Assembly: GCA_036404435.1 (NCBI GenBank)
Contig: DASWZN010000041.1
Location: 1 to 64,000 of the forward strand
Length of the DNA stretch: 64,000 bases
Reading direction: 5' to 3'
DNA from: DASWZN01 sp036404435
Lineage (GTDB): Bacteria; Acidobacteriota; Terriglobia; Bryobacterales; Bryobacteraceae
Of the stretch, positions 56,629 through 64,000 are shown piece by piece (the first letter of the stretch is position 1; each line of letters opens with the position of its first letter). A program made the position numbers and the translations under genes. Under the pieces are notes generated by a model, which worked only from the letters and a program-made list of their open reading frames with translations, made no database searches and was not told where the DNA came from.

Positions 56629-59070
56629 CTACAGCAAGCTCAGCGGGTCCACGTCGATCACCACCGCCGTGGCCGGCCAGCGGCGGCTCTCGGCGTAGCG
56701 GCGGACGGCGTCGAGCGTTTCCTTGAGCGCGGTGCGGCTGGCGGCTTTGATGAGGAGCTGGTAGCGGTATTCGCTCTTGAGGCGCGGCACCGGGGCTTCG
56801 GCCGGGCCGAGCATCTTGATGTGGTCGGGCGGAGGGGTGAGCAGCACGCCCAGTTCGCCGCTCATGCGCAGCGCGTCCTCTTTGCTTTCGCTGCGGACCA
56901 GCAGGTTGGCCAGCGCGCTGAACGGCGGGTAGCGCATCAGGCGGCGGAATTGCAGCTCCTTCTCGTAGAAGCCGTCGTAGTTCTGCGCGGCGGCGAAGCG
57001 GACGGCGTAATGGTCGGGGTTGATGGTCTGCACCAGCACCTCGCCCTTGATATCGCCGCGGCCGGCGCGGCCCGCCACCTGCGTGAGCAACTGGAAGGTG
57101 CGCTCGGCGGCGCGGAAATCCGGCATGCCCAGGCCGACGTCGGCGGAGATCACACCGACCAGCGTGACGTTCGGGATGTCGTGCCCCTTGGCGATCATCT
57201 GGGTTCCCACCAGGATGTCGTAGGCGCCCTCGCGGAAACCGTCCAGAATGGTTTCGTACTGGCGCTTTCCGGTCACGGTGTCGCGGTCCATGCGGGCCAC
57301 GCGTGCCTCGGGCAGGATGCGGTGCAGCTCTTCCTCCACGCGCTCGCTCCCGATTCCCAGGAAGTAGATGTGTTCGCTGTGACACTTGGGGCAATGGCTC
57401 GGCACGCGCTCGGCGTAGTTGCAGTAATGGCACAGCAGGCGCTGGTCGCGGCGGTGGTACGTGAGCGTCACCGAACAGTTAACGCACTGGATGCGCTCGC
57501 CGCAGGAGCGGCAGGCGACAAAACTCGAAAAGCCGCGCCGGTTGAGCAGCAGCATGGTCTGCTCGCCCGCGGCCAGGCGTGTGCGTATCTCCTCGATCAG
57601 CCGCCGCGAAAACGTGCTCTGCTTGCGCGTGGCCAGGAACTCGACGCGCATGTCGATCAGCTCGACCACCGGCAGCGGGCGCTGCTCGATGCGCTCCGGC
57701 AGCAGCAGCAGCGTGTACTTGCCGCGCTCGGCGTTGTAGCGGCTTTCGAGGCTGGGCGTGGCCGAGCCCAGCACCACGCAGGCGCCGGCGGCGCGGGCGC
57801 GGACGATGGCCACGTCGCGGCCGTTGTAGCGCGGCGTCTCCTCCTGCTTGTAGCTGGAATCGTGCTCCTCGTCCACCACCACCAGTCCCAGGTCCGCCAC
57901 CGGCGCGAAGACGCCCGAGCGCGTCCCCACCACCACGCCCGCGGCGCCCGAGCGGATGCGCCGCCACTGCTCGCCGCGCTCGGCGTCGCCGAAGGCCGAA
58001 TGCAGGATGGCCACGTGGTCGCCGAAGCGGTGGAAGAACTGGCCCGCCATGGCGGGCGTAAGCGCGATCTCCGGGACCAGCAGCAGGGCTCCGCGGCCCG
58101 CCGCCAGCGTGGCCTCGATGGCGTTCAGGTAGACTTCGGTCTTTCCCGAGCCCGTGACGCCCTGTAACAGGAAGGTGCGGAATTGTTTGGCCTCGATGGC
58201 GGCGCGGATCTGGTCGAAGGCGGCCTGCTGGTGCGAGTTGAGGACGTGCGGGGCGCGGTTGTAAGCGGTCGAGATGGGGGAAAGTTCCGGACGCAGGGTC
58301 AGGATGCCGCGGCGGGCCAGGGTACGCGCAGCTTCGCCCGCGTTCTTTACTGAGGCCTCGATGTCTTTCAAGTTGTGCGAGCCGGGATGCAGGTCCAGAT
58401 AGGCCAGCAGCTCGCGCTCGGCCTTCTTGTACTTAGCCTCGGGCGCCGGGGCCGCTGTCTCGACGCGCAGCCGCGCGGAGGGCGAACGGAACGGATCGCG
58501 CTGCGCCTCGACGTCTTCGATCTGAACGAAGGCGCGCTTTTCGAGGCCGCGCAGCAGGCGCGCCGCATCGGGCAGCTTGCGGGCCAGTTGCGAGATGGAG
58601 ACCGAACGGAACTCCAGCGCGCGCATGAGCTGGACCGCCGGATCCTCGGCCGAGTTCGTGAGCGAGAGCTGGCGCAGCGCGTCGCGGCCGCCGTCGGTGA
58701 GCGTATAGACCTTGCCGTGGCGGATTTCGCTGCCCACGGGCGCCATGGCGCGCAGGACCTCGCCGAGCGGGGCGCAATAGTAGTCCGCGATCCAGCGGCC
58801 CAGCGCCAGCATGTCCGCGGTGAGGGCGGGTTCGGGGTCCAGAAGCCGCAGCGCTTCGCGCGTGCCGTTCTCGGGAGGGTCGGCGTGGCAGCGCAGGACG
58901 AAGCCCGTCATCTTACGCGTTCCGAAAGGAACCAGCAGGCGGCAGCCCGGCTTGACGCGATGCCGGAGCGTCTCGGGCAGGGCATAGGTGAACGCCCGGT
59001 CGAGCGGCACCGGCAGGCTCACATCACAATACACCGGCAATGTTTCGGGCGCCGCCACGGGTTCCGCCAT
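56629..59070 (-). CDS. priA: Primosomal protein N' (replication restart helicase)
   Basis: This 813-residue helicase reloads DnaB at stalled forks. The 3'BD domain (PVYCDVSLPVPLDRAFTYAL) is followed by a winged helix, the helicase core (Walker A GVTGSGKTEVYLNAI, VVVDEEHDSSYKQEE, VLGSATPSLES), and two zinc sites with eight cysteines (CRSCGERIQCVNC, CHYCNYAERVPSHCPKC). Later motifs are GTQMIAKGHDIPNVTLVG and QVAGRAGRG. The ATG at 59070 begins the family sequence; ATG 59091 is a possible alternative seven codons upstream. Intact. Confidence 0.95.
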   Translation of the reverse strand: MAEPVAAPETLPVYCDVSLPVPLDRAFTYALPETLRHRVKPGCRLLVPFGTRKMTGFVLRCHADPPENGTREALRLLDPEPALTADMLALGRWIADYYCAPLGEVLRAMAPVGSEIRHGKVYTLTDGGRDALRQLSLTNSAEDPAVQLMRALEFRSVSISQLARKLPDAARLLRGLEKRAFVQIEDVEAQRDPFRSPSARLRVETAAPAPEAKYKKAERELLAYLDLHPGSHNLKDIEASVKNAGEAARTLARRGILTLRPELSPISTAYNRAPHVLNSHQQAAFDQIRAAIEAKQFRTFLLQGVTGSGKTEVYLNAIEATLAAGRGALLLVPEIALTPAMAGQFFHRFGDHVAILHSAFGDAERGEQWRRIRSGAAGVVVGTRSGVFAPVADLGLVVVDEEHDSSYKQEETPRYNGRDVAIVRARAAGACVVLGSATPSLESRYNAERGKYTLLLLPERIEQRPLPVVELIDMRVEFLATRKQSTFSRRLIEEIRTRLAAGEQTMLLLNRRGFSSFVACRSCGERIQCVNCSVTLTYHRRDQRLLCHYCNYAERVPSHCPKCHSEHIYFLGIGSERVEEELHRILPEARVARMDRDTVTGKRQYETILDGFREGAYDILVGTQMIAKGHDIPNVTLVGVISADVGLGMPDFRAAERTFQLLTQVAGRAGRGDIKGEVLVQTINPDHYAVRFAAAQNYDGFYEKELQFRRLMRYPPFSALANLLVRSESKEDALRMSGELGVLLTPPPDHIKMLGPAEAPVPRLKSEYRYQLLIKAASRTALKETLDAVRRYAESRRWPATAVVIDVDPLSLL

Positions 59071-59140
59071 CAATGCGAGCTCGCACTCCATATAAGGACA
59101 TAGTGAGGTGGAGGAGCGCGCATTCTCTATCGTAGCGGGG

Positions 59141-60154
59141 TTATCGGCCTTTGAAATGGACCGTGAACGTCTGGCCATACCCCGCCGGCGTACCTCCGCA
59201 GGTGGCCGGAGTGTAGGTCCACGTCGAGACGAGCTTGATGGCTTCCTCGTTCAACTCCGGATGCGTCAGATCGACCGGCTCCAGGCTGGCAACGCGGCCG
59301 GTGGTGGTGACATAGCCCTGCAACTGCACGTTGATCACGGAGATGGAAGATGTCTGCTGCGGCGGCTGCGGCGTGTTGACCGCGTACGGCGGGCGGAGAT
59401 GCGGACAGATGAAACCCGTGGAACTCTCCGGGACGGTAAAGAAGTCCGGCGGATAGTCGCTCTTCAGCACCACCGCTTCGTCGACCGCCATCACCAACTC
59501 GCCGCCCTTCCACCGCTCGATGTGCCCCGGCAGGAAGGATTTCTCGAAAGGGAAGAAGTTCGAGGTCGTGGTGAGCGTGTCGCCCGTGCGTATCGAAAGC
59601 AGCCATCCGTTCCCGTCGTCGACACAAATCTCGTTCGACGACTGCTCGTGGTCGCCGGCTACGGTATCGAACTGGATGCAGCGGGTCCCCCCGGCGGGTC
59701 CCGTGATAGAGCGGATGATGTCCTGACCGTCGAAGTGCACCAGGTAAATCGGCGCTATGTGGTCCAGCACATGCATTATCCCCGGCGTCTGCACGCCGCT
59801 CCCCGAAAAGGCGAGGCGGGTTCCGTTGCGGATTTGGGTGTATCGATACTTGCCATAGTGCCACTCCTGGTGCCGCAGTCCGTGGCCGCCGACGCTGCTG
59901 AAGTAGTCGCCTTCATAGGGGTCGCCCGGCGCCGGTTTGCCCACGCGGTAGCGTAGCGTCATCTCGTTGGGGGGCCAGACGGCAGGCGTGCTCAGATAGT
60001 TGGCCCGCTCGAGCAACCGCACCGCTTCGGCACGCAGTTGGGGATCTTCCGGCGGACCCGAGCCCGGCCGCAGCGTGGCCGTTTGCCCGTGGGCCGAGAG
60101 CTCCACAAGCGCGAAAACCAGCGCCGTCACCGTGAGCCGCATCCTGATTGTCAT
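59141..60154 (-). CDS. Secreted protein with a TonB C-terminal-like domain
   Basis: This 337-residue protein has a signal peptide (MTIRMRLTVTALVFALVELS), a large beta-rich middle (residues about 30-270) and a C-terminal domain VQLQGYVTTTGRVASLEPVD, NEEAIKLVSTWTYTPATCGG, which resembles the TonB C-terminal fold. There is no membrane anchor or Pro-rich linker of a true TonB, so energy transduction is unlikely. This TonB-C-like tail is common in acidobacterial secreted proteins of unknown role. Its start follows the upstream glycosyltransferase stop by one base. Confidence 0.7.
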   Translation of the reverse strand: MTIRMRLTVTALVFALVELSAHGQTATLRPGSGPPEDPQLRAEAVRLLERANYLSTPAVWPPNEMTLRYRVGKPAPGDPYEGDYFSSVGGHGLRHQEWHYGKYRYTQIRNGTRLAFSGSGVQTPGIMHVLDHIAPIYLVHFDGQDIIRSITGPAGGTRCIQFDTVAGDHEQSSNEICVDDGNGWLLSIRTGDTLTTTSNFFPFEKSFLPGHIERWKGGELVMAVDEAVVLKSDYPPDFFTVPESSTGFICPHLRPPYAVNTPQPPQQTSSISVINVQLQGYVTTTGRVASLEPVDLTHPELNEEAIKLVSTWTYTPATCGGTPAGYGQTFTVHFKGR

Positions 60155-60155
60155 T

Positions 60156-61289
60156 CTACTCCTGCCCCAGGATCTTCTCCAGAAACTCCGGGATCTCGAA
60201 AACCGCGCGGTTCTCGATGGCCGCGGCGCGGGCCCGGTAGCGGGCGAAGTTGGCGGGTTCGAGAAGCTCGCGCACGGCGTCCGCAATGCCGCGGAAATTG
60301 GGCAGCACCAGCCCGACGCCTTGTTCCACCACCCACTCGGCGTTGTAGCGCTCTTGCGGCAGGGTCCACGCGTTGCGCTCCAGGATCGCCGGCAGGTTCA
60401 TGGCCAGCGCCTCGCTGATGGAGCCGGGGCCGGGTTTGCCGATGAAGAAGTCGCTCAGATGCATGTAGTGGCGCACCTCGGTGGTGAAACCCTCGACGAA
60501 GCACGGCCTTCGGAACTGGCGCGCGCGCAGCTTCTCTTGGAGCTTGCGGTTGTGGCCGCAGATGAGGATGAGCTGGAGCGCCAGGCGAGAGCGATCGAGC
60601 CGCTCGGCGATCTCAATCATCACGGAATTCCCCTCGCCGCCGAACAGCACCAGGCCAGTGGGCAGCGCGGGGTCGAGGCCGAGGCGCTGGCGCTCCGCTT
60701 CGCGGCCGGTCTCGACCGGTTCGTAGAAGCGCGGGTGCAGGATCATGCCCGAGGCGCGAAAGATGTGGTCGTCGGGATGGCCCAGCGCGCGCGCCTGTTC
60801 GACGGCCTTGGCTGATCCGCAGATCAGGTAGTCGGACTCGTGCTCGATCCAGAAATGCGGCGGGTAGTCCGCCAGGTCGGTGAGGATGGTGGCGAACGGC
60901 ACGCCGGGCAGCGCCTTGCGGAGGCTCTCGGCCAGGGCGCGGTCGAAGTTGGGCACCAGCGAAACCGCCAGGTCCGTGTCGCGGCCCCGCCAGAAGCTCT
61001 CCAGCAGCCGCACCTGTTTGGGGTGATAGAGCCGGATCATCCGGTGCATCGCCCAGAGCAGTTGCGCGGAGCCGAGCGTCCAGCCTTTCTTGAGGAGCAG
61101 GTTGTAGACGTCTTGCAGGCGCAGGCCGAAGTACTTGCGAAAAACGTCGAGCGGATCGAGCACCTCCTGCAGGTTGACCAGCCGGATCTCCCAGGGGCGC
61201 CCGCTGCGCTCGATGGCCAGGCTCAGGGCATTGGCGGCGCTGCGATGGCCGCCGCCGGCGTCGAAATAGAGGAAGTCGAGGCGCTTCAT
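60156..61289 (-). CDS. MGDG-synthase/MurG-like glycosyltransferase
   Basis: This 377-residue GT-B enzyme opens with MKRLDFLYFDAGGGHRSAAN, the glycine-rich lipid-acceptor loop typical of monogalactosyldiacylglycerol synthases and related GT28 enzymes. The C-terminal half has GLVLFGGEGNSVMIEIAERL, ILICGHNRKLQEKLRA, FVEGFTTEVRHYMHLSDFFI and GKPGPGSISEALAMNLPAIL, the UDP-sugar site. It should transfer a sugar to a lipid at the inner membrane. A longer reading from ATG 61355 is open, but its extra 22 residues show no family similarity. Divergent from a PHP gene. Confidence 0.88.
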   Translation of the reverse strand: MKRLDFLYFDAGGGHRSAANALSLAIERSGRPWEIRLVNLQEVLDPLDVFRKYFGLRLQDVYNLLLKKGWTLGSAQLLWAMHRMIRLYHPKQVRLLESFWRGRDTDLAVSLVPNFDRALAESLRKALPGVPFATILTDLADYPPHFWIEHESDYLICGSAKAVEQARALGHPDDHIFRASGMILHPRFYEPVETGREAERQRLGLDPALPTGLVLFGGEGNSVMIEIAERLDRSRLALQLILICGHNRKLQEKLRARQFRRPCFVEGFTTEVRHYMHLSDFFIGKPGPGSISEALAMNLPAILERNAWTLPQERYNAEWVVEQGVGLVLPNFRGIADAVRELLEPANFARYRARAAAIENRAVFEIPEFLEKILGQE

Positions 61290-61407
61290 GGAGGCTTGTA
61301 ACGATTCTTCCACACTCCGGGGCCCTGGGATCGAAAGAACATCCTTCTTAACCATTGTTTTTTATGAGATTCACGGACCCGTAATATGCGGCGGCTATAA
61401 GTGAGTC

Positions 61408-62280
61408 ATGCGCTGCGATATGCACGTGCATACGATTCACTCGGGGATGTGCACACTGCCGGTATTGAACCGTGTGTGTCGGGAGAGTTACACGCCCCCG
61501 GACGCCCTCTACCAGCGCCTTAAACGCGCCGGCATGGACCTGGTCACGGTGACCGACCACGACTCCATCGACGCTGCGGTGGCGCTCAGGCGCCACGACG
61601 ATTTCTTTCTCAGCGAGGAAGTGACCTGCCGGATGCCGAGCGGCACCGAGATCCATCTGGGCGTGTACGACATCGCGGAGCGGCAGCACGTCGAGATCCA
61701 GCGGCGGCGCGCGGACGTCGAATCGCTGGCGGCGTATCTCGACGAACAGGACCTGTTCTTCACCATCAACCACCTGTTCTCGTGCCTGACGGGACGCCGG
61801 CACGTCTCCGATTTCGAACGTTTCGAGGCGCTCTTTCCCGGCTTTGAAACCCTCAATGGGCACATGCTGCGGAGCATGAACCGGCGTTCGGCGGAACTGG
61901 CGGAGCTGCTGGCGAAGGCGCCGGTGGCGGGCAGCGACGCGCACACGCTCGCCTCGGCGGGCCTGGCCTGGACCTCGGTCCCCGGTGCGCGGACCAAGGC
62001 CGAGTTTCTCGAGGGAGTGCGGCGCGGCCGCGCGCGGGCGAATGGAGCTTCGGGAACCTACTGGAAACTGACGACGGATGTCCTCCGCATCTGTGCGTCG
62101 ATGGCTCGGGAGAACCCGGCGACGTTGTTGCTGGCGCCACTGGCCCTCGGAGTGCCGGCCGCAATAGCGGTGAATTACGCGCTCGAGGCCATCTTCCTGC
62201 GGCACTGGACGCGCAGGCTCGGATGCACGCGGCCGCGCCGCACCTTCGGCGGCGAACCGGGCGCTTCCCCGGCGGTGTAA
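61408..62280 (+). CDS. PHP-domain phosphoesterase with a C-terminal membrane segment
   Basis: This 290-residue protein has the metal-binding PHP motifs MRCDMHVHTIHSGMC, VTVTDHDSIDAA, FFTINHLFSCLTG and VAGSDAHTLASAGL. These enzymes remove phosphate from small molecules or nucleic acids with metal help. Near the end ATLLLAPLALGVPAAIAVNY is a likely membrane segment, so it is probably held at the membrane. TATAAG ends 6 bases before the ATG. A PAP2 phosphatase gene follows 2 bp later. Confidence 0.85.
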   Translation: MRCDMHVHTIHSGMCTLPVLNRVCRESYTPPDALYQRLKRAGMDLVTVTDHDSIDAAVALRRHDDFFLSEEVTCRMPSGTEIHLGVYDIAERQHVEIQRRRADVESLAAYLDEQDLFFTINHLFSCLTGRRHVSDFERFEALFPGFETLNGHMLRSMNRRSAELAELLAKAPVAGSDAHTLASAGLAWTSVPGARTKAEFLEGVRRGRARANGASGTYWKLTTDVLRICASMARENPATLLLAPLALGVPAAIAVNYALEAIFLRHWTRRLGCTRPRRTFGGEPGASPAV

Positions 62281-62282
62281 CC

Positions 62283-62825
62283 ATGACCATGACAACCGCT
62301 GGACCGCTCTTCGACCTGATCGTGGCCGGCGACTATGGCCTCATGCGCCGCGTCAACCGCTGGCGCGCGCCGCGCTGGGTGCGGCTGTGGATGATCTGCG
62401 CCACCCGGGGCGGCGACGGATGGATGTGGTACACGCTGGCCGCGCTGCTGCTGCTGTTCGGCGGGCCGTTGCGCCTGGAGGCGGTGGGCGCGGGCGCGCT
62501 GGCCGTGGCCTCGGGCATCCTGGTGTTCCTCCAGTTGAAGCGCTGGACCGGACGCCGGCGTCCCTGCGCCATCGAGCCGCATTGCTGGGCCACGCTGCTG
62601 CCTCCGGACCAGTTCTCGTTCCCTTCCGGGCACTCCATCACGGCCTTTGCGGTCGCCGTTGCGGTCGGTTCCTTCTATCCCGTCCTGGTGGCGGGCCTGC
62701 TGTTCTGTGCCCTGAGCGTGGCGGTCTCGCGCGTCCTGCTGGGCATGCACTTCCTCAGCGACGTCGTCGCCGGCGCCTCGATCGGCAGCCTGCTGGGATA
62801 CGCCGCCGCGGCCGTGATTCACTGA
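62283..62825 (+). CDS. PAP2 family membrane phosphatase
   Basis: This 180-residue integral membrane protein has the three phosphatase motifs: KRWTGRRRP (KX6RP), PSGHS, and SRVLLGMHFLSDV (SRX5HX3D). About five membrane segments flank them. Such enzymes dephosphorylate lipid phosphates (phosphatidic acid, undecaprenyl pyrophosphate). It starts 2 bases after the PHP gene and is probably coupled to it. Together with the divergent glycolipid glycosyltransferase this suggests a small lipid-metabolism cluster. Confidence 0.92.
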   Translation: MTMTTAGPLFDLIVAGDYGLMRRVNRWRAPRWVRLWMICATRGGDGWMWYTLAALLLLFGGPLRLEAVGAGALAVASGILVFLQLKRWTGRRRPCAIEPHCWATLLPPDQFSFPSGHSITAFAVAVAVGSFYPVLVAGLLFCALSVAVSRVLLGMHFLSDVVAGASIGSLLGYAAAAVIH

Positions 62826-62868
62826 GGCCGGGCGCGCGCACCAGGCCTGTCGTATCCTTGTAGGTCTG

Positions 62869-63774
62869 ATGGGCGCCGTTTCGGGTGTCTATGCCGCCGC
62901 GATCACGCCCCGGCGCGAAGGCCCGGGGATCGACCTAGGCGGCGTGTTCGACCTGCTGGATTTCCTCGGCCGCGCCGGAGTCGATGGCATCGCGCTCATG
63001 GGCTCGACGGGCGAATTCCTGCACTTCCCCATCATCGAACGTTGCCGGCTGATCTCGCTCGCCGTCCGGCGCAGCCGAGTGCCAATCCTGGCCGGCGTGA
63101 GCCACTCGAGCTTCGACGGCGCGCTGGCCCTCGCCCGTGAGGCGGCCGTCGCGGGCGCCGCCGGCGTGCTGCTCATGCCGCCCTACTTTTTCCATTACGG
63201 CCAGGACGCCCTGCGGCACTTCTTCCTGCAATTCGCCGAAGCCTTGAAGGGCGCCGTGCCCATTTTCCTCTACAACATTCCGGCCCATACCAGCGCCATT
63301 TCCGCCCCGCTCGCCATCGAGCTCCTCTCGACCGGATTGTTCGAGGGCATCAAGGACTCGAGCGCCAGTTGGGACGATTTCGAAGCGCTCCGCGCGGCGC
63401 GCGAGCGGTGCCCGTTCACCCTGATGGCTGGGCAGGATGCCCTGTACGCCCAAGCGCGGCTGGCGGGAGCCGATGGAGTGGTCTCCGGAATCGCTTCCGC
63501 CATTCCCGAGCTGCACGTGGCGCTGGACCGCGCCCTTCTCGCCGGGCAAGTCGAGCGCGCCGGGCAACTCGACCGCCGCTTGCAGGAGTTCGTCGCCTGG
63601 ATCGGCGAGTTCCCCGCGCCGGTCGCCATACGCGAGGCTGCGGCGGTGCGCGGTATGCGTCCCGGACCTCCGGCCGCGCCGTCGGGACCGGAAGCCGGGC
63701 GAAAGCTGGCCGAGTTCGCCGAATGGTTCCGCGCCTGGCTGCCGGAAATGTTGAGCGAGTGCGACGGCGGCTGA
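62869..63774 (+). CDS. DapA/NAL-family aldolase
   Basis: This 301-residue TIM-barrel enzyme belongs to the dihydrodipicolinate synthase/N-acetylneuraminate lyase family. The Schiff-base lysine is in FEGIKDSSASWDDF, the catalytic tyrosine in VPIFLYNIPAHTSA, and the pyruvate-binding loop reads GSTGEFLHF instead of the usual GTTGE. The substitution and the lack of lysine-pathway neighbours make a keto-sugar acid aldolase at least as likely as DapA. It lies 43 bp after the PAP2 gene. Confidence 0.85.
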   Translation: MGAVSGVYAAAITPRREGPGIDLGGVFDLLDFLGRAGVDGIALMGSTGEFLHFPIIERCRLISLAVRRSRVPILAGVSHSSFDGALALAREAAVAGAAGVLLMPPYFFHYGQDALRHFFLQFAEALKGAVPIFLYNIPAHTSAISAPLAIELLSTGLFEGIKDSSASWDDFEALRAARERCPFTLMAGQDALYAQARLAGADGVVSGIASAIPELHVALDRALLAGQVERAGQLDRRLQEFVAWIGEFPAPVAIREAAAVRGMRPGPPAAPSGPEAGRKLAEFAEWFRAWLPEMLSECDGG

Positions 63775-63832
63775 TGGCCGCCTAGTCCACGAGCCTCCCC
63801 GATAGCTGTAACCTAGTAATTCGGCCCATCCA

Positions 63833-64000
63833 ATGAGCAAATACGTTGACGACTTTCGCAGCGCCGCGCACGAGGCGGTGGACTGGGTTTCCGAGTACCT
63901 CGAAGACACCCGGCGCTATCCGGTGTTCCCCCGAGTGAAACCCGGCGATCTGACGGATTCCCTGCCGCCCTCCGCGCCTGCGACCGGCGAGCCGTTCGAC
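63833..64000 (+). CDS. Group II PLP-dependent decarboxylase, N-terminal part
   Basis: The frame is open from ATG 63833 to the window edge (56 residues): MSKYVDDFRSAAHEAVDWVS then EYLEDTRRYPVFPRVKPGDL and SLPPSAPATGEPFD. This is the N-terminal helix and the R-x-Y-P-V-x-P motif of aromatic-L-amino-acid decarboxylase-type enzymes. The PLP-binding lysine lies beyond the window, so the assignment is provisional. Partial because of the window edge. Confidence 0.72.
   Translation, partial: MSKYVDDFRSAAHEAVDWVSEYLEDTRRYPVFPRVKPGDLTDSLPPSAPATGEPFD

Noticed and set aside
59092..59178. N-terminal extension of PriA to 59178
   Set aside because: The additional residues (ARRSRSISKADNP...) do not match the family, and downstream ATGs give the normal length.

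Overview
The window looks like a chromosomal segment from a high-GC acidobacterium of the Solibacter/Bryobacter type. This placement is inference from gene content: four VWFA-type genes of the kind expanded in Acidobacteria, an Oar-like TonB-dependent receptor fragment, a secreted protein ending in three PCRVADTR repeats, and many small operons of secreted carbohydrate enzymes. No rRNA, CRISPR array, complete insertion sequence or prophage was seen.

Layout. 1-3931: a receptor fragment cut off at its N-terminus, then a small integration module (unknown PD-(D/E)XK-like protein, a 57-residue basic protein translationally coupled to a tyrosine recombinase) ending at the 3' end of a tRNA with anticodon CAU. 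4001-8979: a secreted GH97 glycosidase, then a LysR regulator-methyltransferase-M28 peptidase operon. 9320-15994: glutamate synthase gltBD, divergent from the LysR gene across a region with several GTTAT/ATAAC motifs, plus a zinc-ribbon membrane protein. 16019-20415: a broken MNT/HEPN toxin-antitoxin pair, a large erythromycin-esterase-like secreted protein and a helix-hairpin-helix protein. 20577-27636: three consecutive VWFA-family genes and a TPR-like protein. 27640-33428: an orphan NuoI-like ferredoxin subunit, a thioredoxin-fold protein, a STAS protein, an OmpR-type regulator, a pentapeptide-repeat protein, a DUF1624 membrane protein and a LolA-like protein. 33535-40397: tsaB, a DUF5060 glycosidase-like protein, DUF4386 and SnoaL-like proteins, a nitroreductase remnant, and an NtrC-type regulator with its kinase. 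40465-44039: ribosomal S1-type protein, a secreted unknown and another VWFA protein. 44094-50645: an LD-carboxypeptidase, tRNA-Leu(CAG) and a group of sugar enzymes (two TIM-barrel proteins, a Gfo/Idh/MocA oxidoreductase, a six-hairpin glycosidase), all with twin-arginine-like leaders. 50660-56488: STAS protein, PaaK with its ACT partner, a membrane-methyltransferase fusion under a PadR repressor, an OxlT-type transporter, and small remnants of second copies of the ACT and transporter genes. 56629-64000: priA, a TonB-C-like protein, an MGDG-synthase-like glycosyltransferase, a PHP phosphoesterase, a PAP2 phosphatase, a DapA-family aldolase, and the start of a PLP-dependent decarboxylase.

Most genes are in short operons with 1-8 bp overlaps or gaps. 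Many first genes have a TANNNT hexamer 6-8 bases before the start codon and no Shine-Dalgarno sequence, which suggests leaderless transcripts. The most interesting signals are the leaderless pattern, the possible Tat-exported keto-sugar pathway (44094-50645), the broken MNT/HEPN locus, the GltC-like control region, and the ACT/transporter fossils beside the PadR-controlled fusion gene.
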